Assembly: GCA_003864495.1 (NCBI GenBank)
Contig: ML133427.1
Span: forward strand, 2,561,247 to 2,625,246
Reading direction: 5' to 3'
DNA length: 64,000 nt
From: Nemopilema nomurai
Taxonomy: Eukaryota; Cnidaria; Scyphozoa; Rhizostomeae; Rhizostomatidae
Translations under genes and position numbers: made by a program
The notes under the pieces: generated by a model
The model's input: the letters and a program-made list of their open reading frames with translations, nothing else
Told to the model about the DNA's origin: nothing
The model's database searches: none
Shown here: in pieces, positions 36,801 to 46,652 of the stretch
How positions within the stretch are numbered: position 1 is the stretch's first letter
How the letters are laid out: each line of letters opens with the position of its first letter

Positions 36801-39800
36801 GGCTGATAAGCTTATTATGTGATGGAACTATTTTTCAAAAGTCCGAGGTTTTTTATAAAGTGGTTTCTATTTTGCGGGTTCTTACTGCAAGCGAGGCTGA
36901 ATCGGGGGATCACAGTAGCTGCTTGCCCTCACCCTCGAATAACCACCCTCCTTGAAGGGTTGGACTAAAGCAACTCCAATTCAGCAGTAATGAGTGCTTC
37001 ACATCATCAACATCATCATTGCTTCTCCATCTGAAGTCATTTTCTGAATCTATTAAAGTAACCCAGAAGCTTGATAGTTGTGTAATTTATCATGGAGATT
37101 CAACAATATTTTGCTAATGCAAGATTAACAGAACCGTAGTGTTTGATAAATCATACGTATACCTTGTAGTTACTTGCTGCCTTAAGACCTCGAATCTAGT
37201 CGTGTTTCTTGCCAGTTTAAATTTGTTCAGTTTTCACTCCAGTGAAAAATGCATGTATGTAAAGAGATCTCAAATAGAAAATGTGCTATGAGACAGGTCT
37301 CTAAACACAAGGGATGTTTTTGGAACTTTTTCCCCTAGAGGCATCACCCCTTCTTGTTCGGTAAATTTTATAGTTTTAATTTCTTTTATGCCCATGTTTT
37401 TCTTTAATATTCACAGATATATATACAGTCTAATAATAGTTCATTTTCCATAACACTGCTCTCCCTTTGTAGAAGACCCTTCCCAGGCTCAAACATCGGT
37501 AGACTCTTTGCTCGACATTGGCCTCGGTTTCAACGACCAGCCTCCTTCGAATGCCGCTGAACAACAAACATCCTCTTCATTTCTCGACGACCAGTTCAAA
37601 TTGCTTGGTGCGTTGATGTCTTCAAATTATCCCATTGCAATGCACTTGGCGAAAGTCCTCATTTTGCTAGCTAACGCAACACACATTTGCACCTGGAACA
37701 AGCTGCTGAGCTCTTCGCAAAACGCTTTTGGCTGCACCCATTAATACGCACGTCGTCTCATAAAACACCCAATGCTACTTCTTGTTATTCGTAAGCCTTC
37801 TGCCCAAAATGGAGTTGTAAAACTAAGATTCAAACAAATATGCTACTACCGTATTAGAATTCTTTTGGTGGACGAGTAAGGCCGTTATTTGGTTTGTTTG
37901 CCTTTGAATTTGTTGTTGTCGCTTGTTCCTAGGCCTTGATGGTGGGACCGCAGCGCCAAGCAACAACATAGCATTTCCGGAGGTAAGGATGTTGTTGTTG
38001 TTGTTTAAACTATGTATGCTCGTTCTCTTCAAGTAGAATTTCCGAAGGTGTATGCAGCTGGGTTTGGAAAATTAAACCAGCTGATGAAAGCTCGAATCTC
38101 CGCTATCGTTACTGGTTTTCGAATGTATTGTATCTAAATTCTGTGTTTTGGAAAGAATGTTTTTTCTACAGACAGGTACGAACTCCACTTCTGCGTGTAT
38201 TTTTGTTTGTTTGCTTTTATGAACCTACAAATCGCCCCGAATCAAGACGTGTTAATAGGCCAAACTGCAGCCAAATGTTAAGTTTTGTTGCTGAATGGTC
38301 GATAGCTCTTTTGGTGACTGATTGCTCGCGTTCTTTATTTTTAGGCCTCAACAGGGAATGAGTGGGGGGCATTCGGAAGTGCATTCACTCAGTCCCCACA
38401 AAATTCGATACCCCAACAGAGCAGCATGCCCCCACAAGGGCAGTTCTACCCCACCCCCCAGTTCAACCCAAATCTCGGTCATCTGGGTGGCATTGCACCC
38501 ATGGCTCCGCAGGGAAAAGTGACATTGAAAAATTACAGCCTGCCCCCCACGCAGAATTCTAGGCCGACTAATTCACCCTCTGTTGGTGGGGCACAGGGTA
38601 AGGGGACAACGACAAGAGCACCGGCTAACGATCTGCTTGGGTTTGATGTTTTTGCTGATTTCAAAAAGGAAGATGTGAAGAAAACGAAGGAGGTGAACGA
38701 AGTAAAGAATGCTGCTGTATCAAAACCAACTCAATCTGAATCGCTGTTGGATTTGGATGACGATGTCCCTCTGAATGGCAATCTGTATTCCAGTAGAGGT
38801 GAGGAGTTACATCTTTGCTTCTGCAAATTTGAATCAGACATCTTTAGACCATCTTGATTCGGGGTTTTCGTTCAGAAAAAAATGACCAACTATACTTTCT
38901 TGACCAATTTTTTCGCCACAGAAAATTTGTTTACAGTTTAAAATTTGTCCAAAGCTCCCAATTAGCGTTAAGTTCCACGACCAACTTTCTGGTTTTTTTC
39001 ACTTGAAACAAAGAAGAAAAATGTTGGTTACTGTTTATCCTTCTCCAACTCACACAAAGGAAAAGCCGGGATGAACCCATTATTCCCCGTTACATAGTTA
39101 CACCTTAGGGGCTTTGATATCGAGTAAAAAGCTCCAACGTTTTGAGAGAAAGAAGAAGTTGTTGATGCTGCTTTAAGCTTTATATCAGTTTGTCAATACT
39201 TATAACATTCCAAGGTATGATTCAAATATTAAAAAAGATTTTACAAGCCACAGTTTCGCTGACTTGACTTGCAAGAAGCCCTTTGCTATAATCTAGCACT
39301 TTTTACCAAATTCTCTGTCTCCCGTTTGAAGTTATTTAGGAGACAGCATCTTACTTAAACCTTTTTTTCTAAGAAAAACCTGAGGAAAAACTCGCTGAAT
39401 CGAAGACTGAAAATTTATCGGCAGTTGCAAGATATTTTGTACCATTAGAAGCCATTGAGCCCAGTGAGTAATCAAACTATTTCAATTCGTTCATTTTATT
39501 TCTAACATCATTACTATCGATAAACTCAGTTTAATGCAAACTTAAATATCCTATTCTTGTCATACGTTCATAAATAAGCAAAATTTGGGACAAAGATGTT
39601 GGGAGGTCAACTGCACTGGTCATGTGTGTGCAGATCATGATGATTTTAAATATTTAGGAATATCTCATTTTCAAGGCGCTATATTTCATATGCCTTCGAC
39701 TTACAACTGGCCAAATCAGCTTCAACGAATTATAAATAAATTCTTAAATAGCTCAAAGATAAATAACTAGTGAATTTACTTCAGCCTCATCAACTTTATT

Positions 39801-42800
39801 CCAACAAGGTCACTTGGCCGTGTTCATTTGAGTTTGAACGCGTACTCGCCTGAATCCGGTCTTTTTCGTTTTTATGCGTATTCTCACCGAATACTTTTTG
39901 CGTCACACCGAATACTTTTTGCGTCACACCGAATACTTTTTGCGTCACACCGCCTTTGGAAATACGTTTTTGCGTGGGAAGAAGGAGATTTAACTCAAAT
40001 GCATGCAGACCTTTTAGAATCGGTCTCGTTCATAGCGGGCCTAAGATTCCGCCTGTTGCTTTGAACTGCAGACGAGGGGGGCCAAAGGTTAAAGACAAGC
40101 GGCTTCAGCATGCCGCCATCCATCAATGCGGGTCTCATGGGTGCGGCCACTTGGGGCTCAGGGGCCTCAAACATTGTGTTTTGAATTTGACATGCCCTAC
40201 TCGGCATCCAACGTGTATGACGTAATGTCGTTTATTCTCTACGCTTCAACCGCTCGTAAAATAGTTTGGTGAAGCACAATCAATGCAATGCGATTCTTAA
40301 TCCGAAATTCAACACTGCAGATGGTATTTCTTGTGCCCTATAGTTTCCGCAAAATCTCTTCGTTGAGCCCTTTCAAATATAAATACCACTAAGAATACTT
40401 TCGTTACCAAAGATGGAGAATTATCCAGAAATTCACATTGTTTCTTCGGAGGTGTCCTTAGCCTTCCCGTGGTTTATGATAACCCTTGCACTGTCGTTTC
40501 CAACTGCGTACGCATTTCGTCGAAACTTTTTACACAGTACTATAGCGACTATTGAGCGTCGAAATGGGCCTAGCCTTATGGCGCAAACAAATGGATTCAT
40601 AGCACTGTTTGCACTGACCAGAATGAACTGTAGATCTCGTAACGTGTGCCGTAAATCGCAACTGCATGTTTTGCAGAACTGCAGGACGTAAATCATGACG
40701 ATTGCGGGCAAGTAGCAGCAAATGAAAAGGCCGAGGATGTAGAGAAATGCTCGAGTTACTTTCTTTTCAGTACGCACGCGGCGCAACTCCGCTTGGTCCA
40801 CGTTTTGCGATGCCGCATTTTGGACATTCGCCGGGTTGTCAAATGCGCGCAGCTCGTTGGCTTGTTTCCGAAACGCCTTGTAGACTTCTCGGTACGTGAC
40901 GACAAGGAGAACGAACGTGACCAGAACGGACAAGTGTACGAACACCATCAGGTAGTTGATGTAGCCGATTTTGAGGTAGATCATGGAAACCAGGCCCGCG
41001 AAAAGCCATATGGCGAAAGAGAGGGCCACGCAGCGAAGCATCGACAGCCGCTTTCGATACCTGATCGGCCATCGAATGGCGACGAAGCGGTCAACACTGA
41101 GCGCGCCGAGGCTGAGGACGCTCGCTGTGGAGGACACGAAGTAAGAGACGTGGATAAGGGTGACTTTGTATTGGCGGATGCTGCCGCTTGCTTCGTCCAT
41201 GTGGATGTCGTAGGAGACAGGCATGGTGACTAGGCCCACAATCAGGTCGCTGATGGCCAGGTTGACCAGGAAGTAGCTGAACGGAGTGCGAAGTTTCTTC
41301 AGCGGGTCCACGATGACCGCTAGGATGACAAGAAAGTTGCCAATCGCAATGACGAGGCACAGGACCAGGGACGCGCTGGCCGTGAAGTGAGAAAGACTCT
41401 TCGGCGCCCAGGTGTCCGGAAAGCACTCCACCATGTTTCACAACAAGCTATCCGTGTGTCTTGGCCTCTTGTGAGCAAATAAACCTGACTTTTCTTGTTC
41501 CAGAGACAGGGAAACCAAGGAAGCGTAGTCCGACAAATGCGTCATGCATCGTTGTTTGTGGGATTCTGTTGTCGTTCGCTTGTGAAGGAAATTACATCCG
41601 ATTTCAAGTCATTTTAATTCGAAAGAAACAAAGCGGGAATGTAGTCATGATACGCTTGGTCGAGTTTGATACTGGCTCCTGTTTTCTTTGTTTTGGGAAA
41701 ACCGCCCTGTGACCACATTAACATCAATCGGTAGTGACCCATGGTTATCATCATGATCATAATTTTATTCAGGATGATAACCAGAACCCTCTAACATTGT
41801 CAACGAATTGTTTTGATTGTTTTCATTGCGGAAGTTGACGGCTCGCTGCGGGGCCTGCCTTCCGTTCGCATCAGAGTGATTTGATGATAACAAAGCGATT
41901 GTTTATCGTTGTTTATGATTATAGTCACGTTTGCGGCAATCAACATTCAATGATCATCCGAATTATCATCTTGTCTTGTATTCATCACTGTCAACATTTA
42001 AATCGCTCAATTTGTGATCCAGTCTTCTTGACTCAATTTTCTCTTACTCCTCTTTGTTCTTGTATCATTTTACTTTTCTTTCAAAGCTTTTATTGGCATT
42101 TGAGCCTATTTTTAGTACCAAAGTAAAATTCGTGTTTCCAAGTATTTACTTAAGATCTAATTCGTTTTATCAGGACACAATTTTTTGTCAAATTTTCATG
42201 AACCCAATTTTCCCATGTCAAATTTTCATGAACCCAATTTTCCCATGTCAAATTTTCATGAACCCAAATTTCCCATGTCAAATTTTTGAATTAGCTTTTA
42301 TTCTTTGTAGCGTCACACACGCCAATTAATGTTCTGGACAAAGATGGGTTGAAAATAATTCTCAATATAGTGAAGGTAAATTCTTGTTTGATGACGCATT
42401 TTCAGACCGAATTTCTTCGCCCCTGAATACTTGTTTTGATTTCATAATCTCATTGCAAAATTTCCCATTGTCTTTCATTTGAAGTGAGGATTCCGAGGTT
42501 ATGGAAAATTAATAACATGCTAAAAAGCAGGTTTATTTTGCAGCCGCGTGTATATTTCCTCTTCCGTCCTTGCTTCAAAGATGACGTCCCAGATGAATAA
42601 AATTATTATGTCGTGACGTAATGTTGTGCAGTTGTTTTCAAATAAATTCGATTAAAAGTTACAATAGACTACATAGAAATAACCTACAAGACGATAGTAC
42701 ATGGAGCATGGAAATACATTGCAACCCTGCACCTGTTGTGCAGTTATGAGAGCAGAAAAGGAATAACATGAAATGCTATCCTCGAGCTGTGTTCTTATCT

Positions 42801-45480
42801 TGCCTGTTTGCCGCCTGCAAATATTAGGAATGATTCAATGCTATTCAACAAAGTAAAATTTTGTGGCACCTATAAAATATTCGTGCCCCATTTCTTTTTC
42901 CAATGGAACTAACGGGGGTTCAGTTTCCGGTACAGGGCATTGGTGGTGCAGAGGTTAGGGTCTTTCTGCCAAAAAGCTAACCCAGTATAAACACTATGAA
43001 TATTTTTATACTAGTGCTATTTTATTCATTAAATGCTTTGTAATTTATAGTGTACATAAAAATGCTTCAGGAGTAACACTCAGATCTCAATTTGGTTAAC
43101 AATGACCTTGTACTTTGAGTTTATGTGCGAGAGTAGAGAATGCAAAATAAATTAGTTAAAAGACTTCATTAAACGCTGCTCAACTCTTGAATCTGAGCTG
43201 TTTTTTCGTTATCATGGTTTGCCTGAAACCTAAAGCGTGAAAAGAGCAAGTGAAATTTTGAAGAATTTAAAATCTTCAACGACGCGAAGTTTGGAAGTCA
43301 GAAGAGGCTTTCAATGTTGAACAAAAGGGATTTTTATGAAAGTGAATGTCAAGTTTCAAATGAGTTATGCATTTTCATGAAGAAGCATATAGAATGCAAA
43401 ATTTAATTTAATTTAATTTAATGGACGCTGGCAATTTAATTAATGCAAAAAAGAGGAGATTTAAACAATGTCACAAAACATTTAAACAATTTCAATTTGT
43501 TTCAGAAAGCTCGTTATTTAACTAATCGTAATATTTAATTAGTTTTTCTTCGACTCTCTACACCCTGGGCTTAAAACGTTAATTTTTGTTTCTCATAAGT
43601 ATCCTAATTTGGGTATTTCAATAGTTTTCTGGCCTTTTTCTCGTGGTGTTGAAGTAGCATTTTAAGGAAATACAAAGCTTCTCCTTCAGAAACTATTTAA
43701 TGTGTTAAACGTCAGTCTAAGATTCGCCTATTTGCAACGCCAACACATGATGGGCATTGCACTGATCGGCTGTCAATGCTTGTTGGTATCTTTTTAGGGG
43801 TATTCCGTCTACGATCCTGATGTAGGCAACTGCTGGCCAATATTTTGTTTTCATTAAAAGGGGATAAATATTTATTAACGAATGCTGCTTGCTTTGGTAG
43901 GACAAGCGAGACGAGGCGAACCCTAACGTCACTGCTGTCGTATTTACCACCATATCAACGAACGTCGCGCCCATTTCAGAGTATAAAGTCGAAGTATCCG
44001 TGCCCAAGGTAAGCATGGTTCTCTTCTTGGTCCTTTGATCATCTCTTTATTGAACATCTCTTCAATGATCATCTAATTCACTTAATTACGTATGAAAACG
44101 AGTCTCAATTTAAAGTGGAGGCTATTCCTATTACAGTACATAGGGAAGGGGGGATCCCTCTCAATGTCTTTCTATCTATTTCTTCTAAATCTCCTGGGGT
44201 ACCAAGGAATGGGGTAGGATCTTTTGCAAAAGTTTTTTCTACTTTATTTGTCCACAGGGGATCTTCACATTTAGTAGTGACTGTCATACGGTGAATATGA
44301 AAGTATCATGTTCTGCCTTACATTGCAAAAACTGTGGCTATAAACTTAAAACTTTTTATATTACATTTCTCTCTGATTACTTATCTGTGTTCTTTGATGA
44401 TTTGTATTAACGCGACAATTTACAATGTCAATTTACCATCAGCAAAATGATTTCGTCAGCAATTTGAATGACCCCTTTTCAAGTGCCAATCTTTTATTCC
44501 ACAGTCAATGAAAATAAAGCTACAACCCCCATCGTCGACAGCGTTACCCCCTTTCAACCCCCTGCTCCCACCGTCGGCAATCACTCAGATCATGCTCATA
44601 GCAAATCCAACCAAGGCAAGCAAATCCAACTTATTTTTTTCTTGCAATTTGTGCTTCAGATTTTTGAAACCTGTCCAGGTGCATTGTCCAGCTCGTTATT
44701 AATTGATGTGTGTGAGGATTTCCTTTTTCAAGAATAATTTTCCAGCTGAAAGATTTCATGAATGTAGAAGTCGGGTGGGAATTGCTGCCGAAGACCGCAT
44801 GGAGTCTGTTGGATTTAGAAGTGAATGCTTCACAGATGATGGTCAATTTATAGTTAGCACAACCATTCTTTTCATAGGAATAATTAGTTCTTTTTCTTAT
44901 GAAGTCATAGAATGAGCTGCCTATTAGAATTATCCAAGGGCAACTAAATTTATTGGAACTTATGTACACAGTAAACGCAATTTAATTCGGATCTTAATTT
45001 AATTTTCTCAACTTAAGCACATTTTTCAGACCTTGCCCGCTACTATTTGGTCTTTAAGGAGACTCAATACTGCGAATATAGCGCTGAAGACTTTAGTGAA
45101 GACATATTTAGGTTGAAGATATAAAATTCAGTCCTCGTTTCAGCCTAGAGTTTTTTAAACTCATTTCATAAGGATGAAAAATCTATAACTGCGCAGAAAG
45201 AAGGATTCTTGCTTTCAACTTTGGATTTATTAGGTTAGTCAGTTGCACTGGAAATATCGATGACTTGAAACACGGGGTAAACATAACAATACTAATGCAT
45301 TTTTGTTGTTCGTTTTGTTGTTTATTAAGGCGTTTTCTTGCACCTGCCAACTGTTTGCCTAATTAATGCATTGTTTTGTTTTCGTAGGAGGCCATCCACC
45401 TCAAGATTAGAATTTCCTTCAAATCTGGATCTGAGCCCAAAGTAGAAATAGTGACTGTTGATAGCTTTCCTGTCACGTGA
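24807..45480 (+). CDS. GGA: GGA-family clathrin adaptor (VHS, GAT, hinge, GAE)
   Basis: ARF-dependent monomeric clathrin adaptor for cargo sorting between trans-Golgi network and endosomes. Nineteen phase-consistent exons: 24807-24834, 26773-26857, 27385-27460, 27656-27754, 30073-30196, 30999-31036, 32811-32864, 33367-33447, 34128-34262, 35304-35388, 36052-36171, 37473-37607, 37933-37982, 38345-38798, 39374-39463, 42311-42375, 43901-44008, 44505-44615, 45388-45480 (TGA). The product is about 676 aa (human GGA1 639). The start encodes MAETLEDILEKATNP, the usual GGA beginning, with G at -3 and +4. VHS about 1-145 (RFHQEIGKYRFLNELIK, VGLPSEVKIAEAYKML). GAT about 168-300 (DLQAANKLIKTMVK; ARF and ubiquitin binding by family). 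The hinge has clathrin-box-like LLDIG and LLDLDDD, and NEWGAFGSAF resembling ear-binding motifs. GAE ear about 545-676 (VPLEAIEP; PPSAITQIMLIANP). The 44616 donor is GC, not GT. A GPCR gene lies antisense in intron 39464-42310. Confidence 0.95.
24835..26772 (+). other. First intron of GGA, no gene seen
   Basis: A 1.9-kb AT-rich intron between the start-codon exon (TTGG|gtgggt) and the VHS exon (gttgcag|AGAAAG). No open frame with recognisable similarity, RNA gene or transposon ends were found. It could hold regulatory sequence, as first introns often do, but no specific site can be named. Confidence 0.5.
28771..29440 (+). mobile_element. Decayed LINE (non-LTR) reverse-transcriptase fragment
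   Basis: Inside the GGA intron 27755-30072, two short stretches read like conserved blocks of a LINE reverse transcriptase. Positions 28771-28860 encode a peptide with NTAAGLDNMQIEVIK, like the KAAGPDNIPVEV block. Positions 29375-29440 encode HFKFMETTYVTDEGL, like the FKYLGSxVTxDGxL block. They are on the same strand, in the expected order and about 190 codons apart, as in intact elements. They are in different frames with stops between, so the element is long dead. No element ends were found. The assignment rests on two short motif matches. Confidence 0.5.
31356..32272. mobile_element. 917-bp inverted-repeat element (putative non-autonomous DNA transposon)
   Basis: The left end AAGGTTACGGTAAATGTTT (from 31356) and the reverse complement of the right end, AAGGTTACGGTAAACGTTT (ending 32272), match at 18 of 19 positions. 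The match continues with a shared CGAAAA after a small gap. The interior has no transposase I can recognise. It fills much of the GGA intron 31037-32810. No clear target-site duplication is visible, so the exact boundaries are uncertain. Confidence 0.5.
39886..39952 (+). repeat. 21-bp tandem repeat, about 3.2 copies
   Basis: The unit ACCGAATACTTTTTGCGTCA plus C is repeated exactly at 39886, 39907 and 39928, followed by a partial copy. It lies in the GGA intron, about 480 bases beyond the 3' end of the GPCR coding sequence. Confidence 0.95.
40433..41434 (-). CDS. Rhodopsin-class (class A) GPCR, orphan, single exon
   Basis: A complete intronless receptor of 333 aa, antisense within a GGA intron, on the plasma membrane by family. 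Seven hydrophobic segments fit TM1 20-42, TM2 54-76, TM3 89-112, TM4 134-154, TM5 158-181, TM6 226-251 and TM7 266-288. Class A landmarks: GN at 32-33 (TM1), LAISDL at 59-64 (TM2), DRF at 115-117 in place of DRY, W143 (TM4), CCYLP at 239-243 in place of CWxP, NPFVC at 280-284 in place of NPxxY. The usual cysteine at the top of TM3, which forms a disulfide to loop 2, is missing from SIRQYKVTLIHVSYF, and loop 2 is very short. The N-terminus is short and lacks a signal peptide. The ligand cannot be deduced. Large families of intronless divergent class A receptors are typical of anthozoans. ATG 41434 is the first in frame near the homologous start. Confidence 0.9.
   Translation of the reverse strand: MVECFPDTWAPKSLSHFTASASLVLCLVIAIGNFLVILAVIVDPLKKLRTPFSYFLVNLAISDLIVGLVTMPVSYDIHMDEASGSIRQYKVTLIHVSYFVSSTASVLSLGALSVDRFVAIRWPIRYRKRLSMLRCVALSFAIWLFAGLVSMIYLKIGYINYLMVFVHLSVLVTFVLLVVTYREVYKAFRKQANELRAFDNPANVQNAASQNVDQAELRRVRTEKKVTRAFLYILGLFICCYLPAIVMIYVLQFCKTCSCDLRHTLRDLQFILVSANSAMNPFVCAIRLGPFRRSIVAIVLCKKFRRNAYAVGNDSARVIINHGKAKDTSEETM
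42187..42286 (+). repeat. 30-bp tandem repeat, 3.3 copies, next to a GGA splice acceptor
   Basis: The unit GTCAAATTTTCATGAACCCA plus ATTTTCCCAT starts at 42187, 42217, 42247 and (partial) 42277. It ends 25 bases before the GAE exon at 42311, so it probably overlaps the branch-point region. Confidence 0.95.
43400..43421 (+). repeat. (TTTAA)n short tandem repeat
   Basis: About four copies of TTTAA lie in the GGA intron 42376-43900. This intron is otherwise featureless. Confidence 0.8.
44616..45387 (+). other. GC-AG intron in GGA
   Basis: The exon 44505-44615 ends CCAAG and the intron begins gcaagc instead of gt. Coding similarity runs to LIANPTK, then resumes with EAIHLKIRIS at 45388, in phase 0, exactly as in the family. 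No GT donor nearby keeps this join. An AAG|gcaag context is the usual form of the minor GC-AG donor class. Confidence 0.85.
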
Positions 45481-46652
45481 TCAAGCCATGCAGGCCTAAA
45501 TCATATATCGAATCAATATTCTGAAAGAATTACAAAGCTGACGATGACTGCCTTAAAATTATACCCAGACACTACTTTTCAAAGAATGTAATTTTGTTCA
45601 ATTAGGTGTTTTGTGTATGACGTCTCTGAGTTAATCACGTGATTAAAGGTCTTCTGACCTTTGTGTTTATTTCAAATTGCCAATACTGTTTTCTTGTTGT
45701 TGCGAAGAATTACAAAGCGATGTTCTACGGGATATCATGAGAACGAGGTAGCATATTCAAAAAAGGGTCGAAGCAATAGGTTTGAAAGACTTGGGTGGGG
45801 GGGGGGGGAGCTACTACTCTCTGGTTACAACTTGGTGCAAAATTTGTTCTCCATTTCTTGGACCTATTAACACAACGAGTTACGCAGTTTAATGAATTGT
45901 TTTCTACATTCAGCAATACAGCCCCTGAGCTTGAGTTCCTTGCATAAGAGGCAAAGGGGTGTTCGGTTGATATCTTTATCACTTTCCAGCTCAATACCCC
46001 AAACCCACCACACTTTTAGGCCGGTTCACTAAAACGTCCATTTGATGCGGTCCATTGTGCAGGTCCGCCAATCAAATTTCACTTTGTTGCAAAATTTACA
46101 TTCAATTGCCCACAAAGCAAGCAAAAACGAAACTCGTTTCGCAGCTTGTCTTAGAAAAACTATACCCTGGGTACCAGACTCACTATGTGACATCAGCTAC
46201 TGATGGTCTCCAAAAGCCCGGGCCATTAGGGTGTTGGGGAACACTGGGCAGAGGCCTTGGGGAGATTGATGACCGTCAACCTGCAAAACCCTCACTTGAC
46301 GGATTTAAAAAGAATGAAAAATGTTCTAAACCATAGCTACATAGTGGTTGTTGCAGAATTTTCAGACAAATGTCAAAATCAATGTCAGAAGCATGTTTAG
46401 TTAGCAGCGTATACACAATGTTTATTTTGTTTTAATGGTCAAAACAAAGCTACTTTATGTTTCTTTAGACGGGGGACTCCCTCTGCGAGGACTGCAATGA
46501 AGATCCCAAATAAATTTTGCCCACTAACCCTGTCCAATACCCCCGGTTCCGTTACTGCGAAGTGGAACTCTTGCTTCTACGAAGCAGAAATAAACATTAC
46601 GATATTGTGCAAGATACCTCACAAGTGTCTGGTTAAAAAATTATCTAGAACC
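45481..46652. other. Intergenic region between GGA and WBP2
   Basis: This 1.2-kb gap must hold the GGA 3' end and the WBP2 promoter. It includes a T/G-rich stretch and a G run near 45797. I see no gene. Near 46469 there is an acceptor-like tttctttag, and an ATG at 46497 is in frame with the WBP2 start. This is discussed with WBP2. Confidence 0.5.

Larger units (their letters stand above)
39464..42310 (+). other. GGA intron hosting a nested GPCR gene
   Basis: This 2.8-kb phase-1 intron separates the start of the GAE ear (VPLEAIEP) from its next exon (SHTPINVL). It contains the GPCR coding sequence 40433-41434 on the opposite strand and two tandem repeats (39886-39952 and 42187-42286). The rest shows nothing recognisable. 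Confidence 0.8.

Noticed and set aside
42944..42980. GCATTGGTGGTGCAGAGGTT resembles the 5' half of a tRNA-Gly
   Set aside because: Only the first 20 or so bases match. There is no anticodon stem, no B box downstream and no acceptor closure. It may be a SINE-head remnant or chance.
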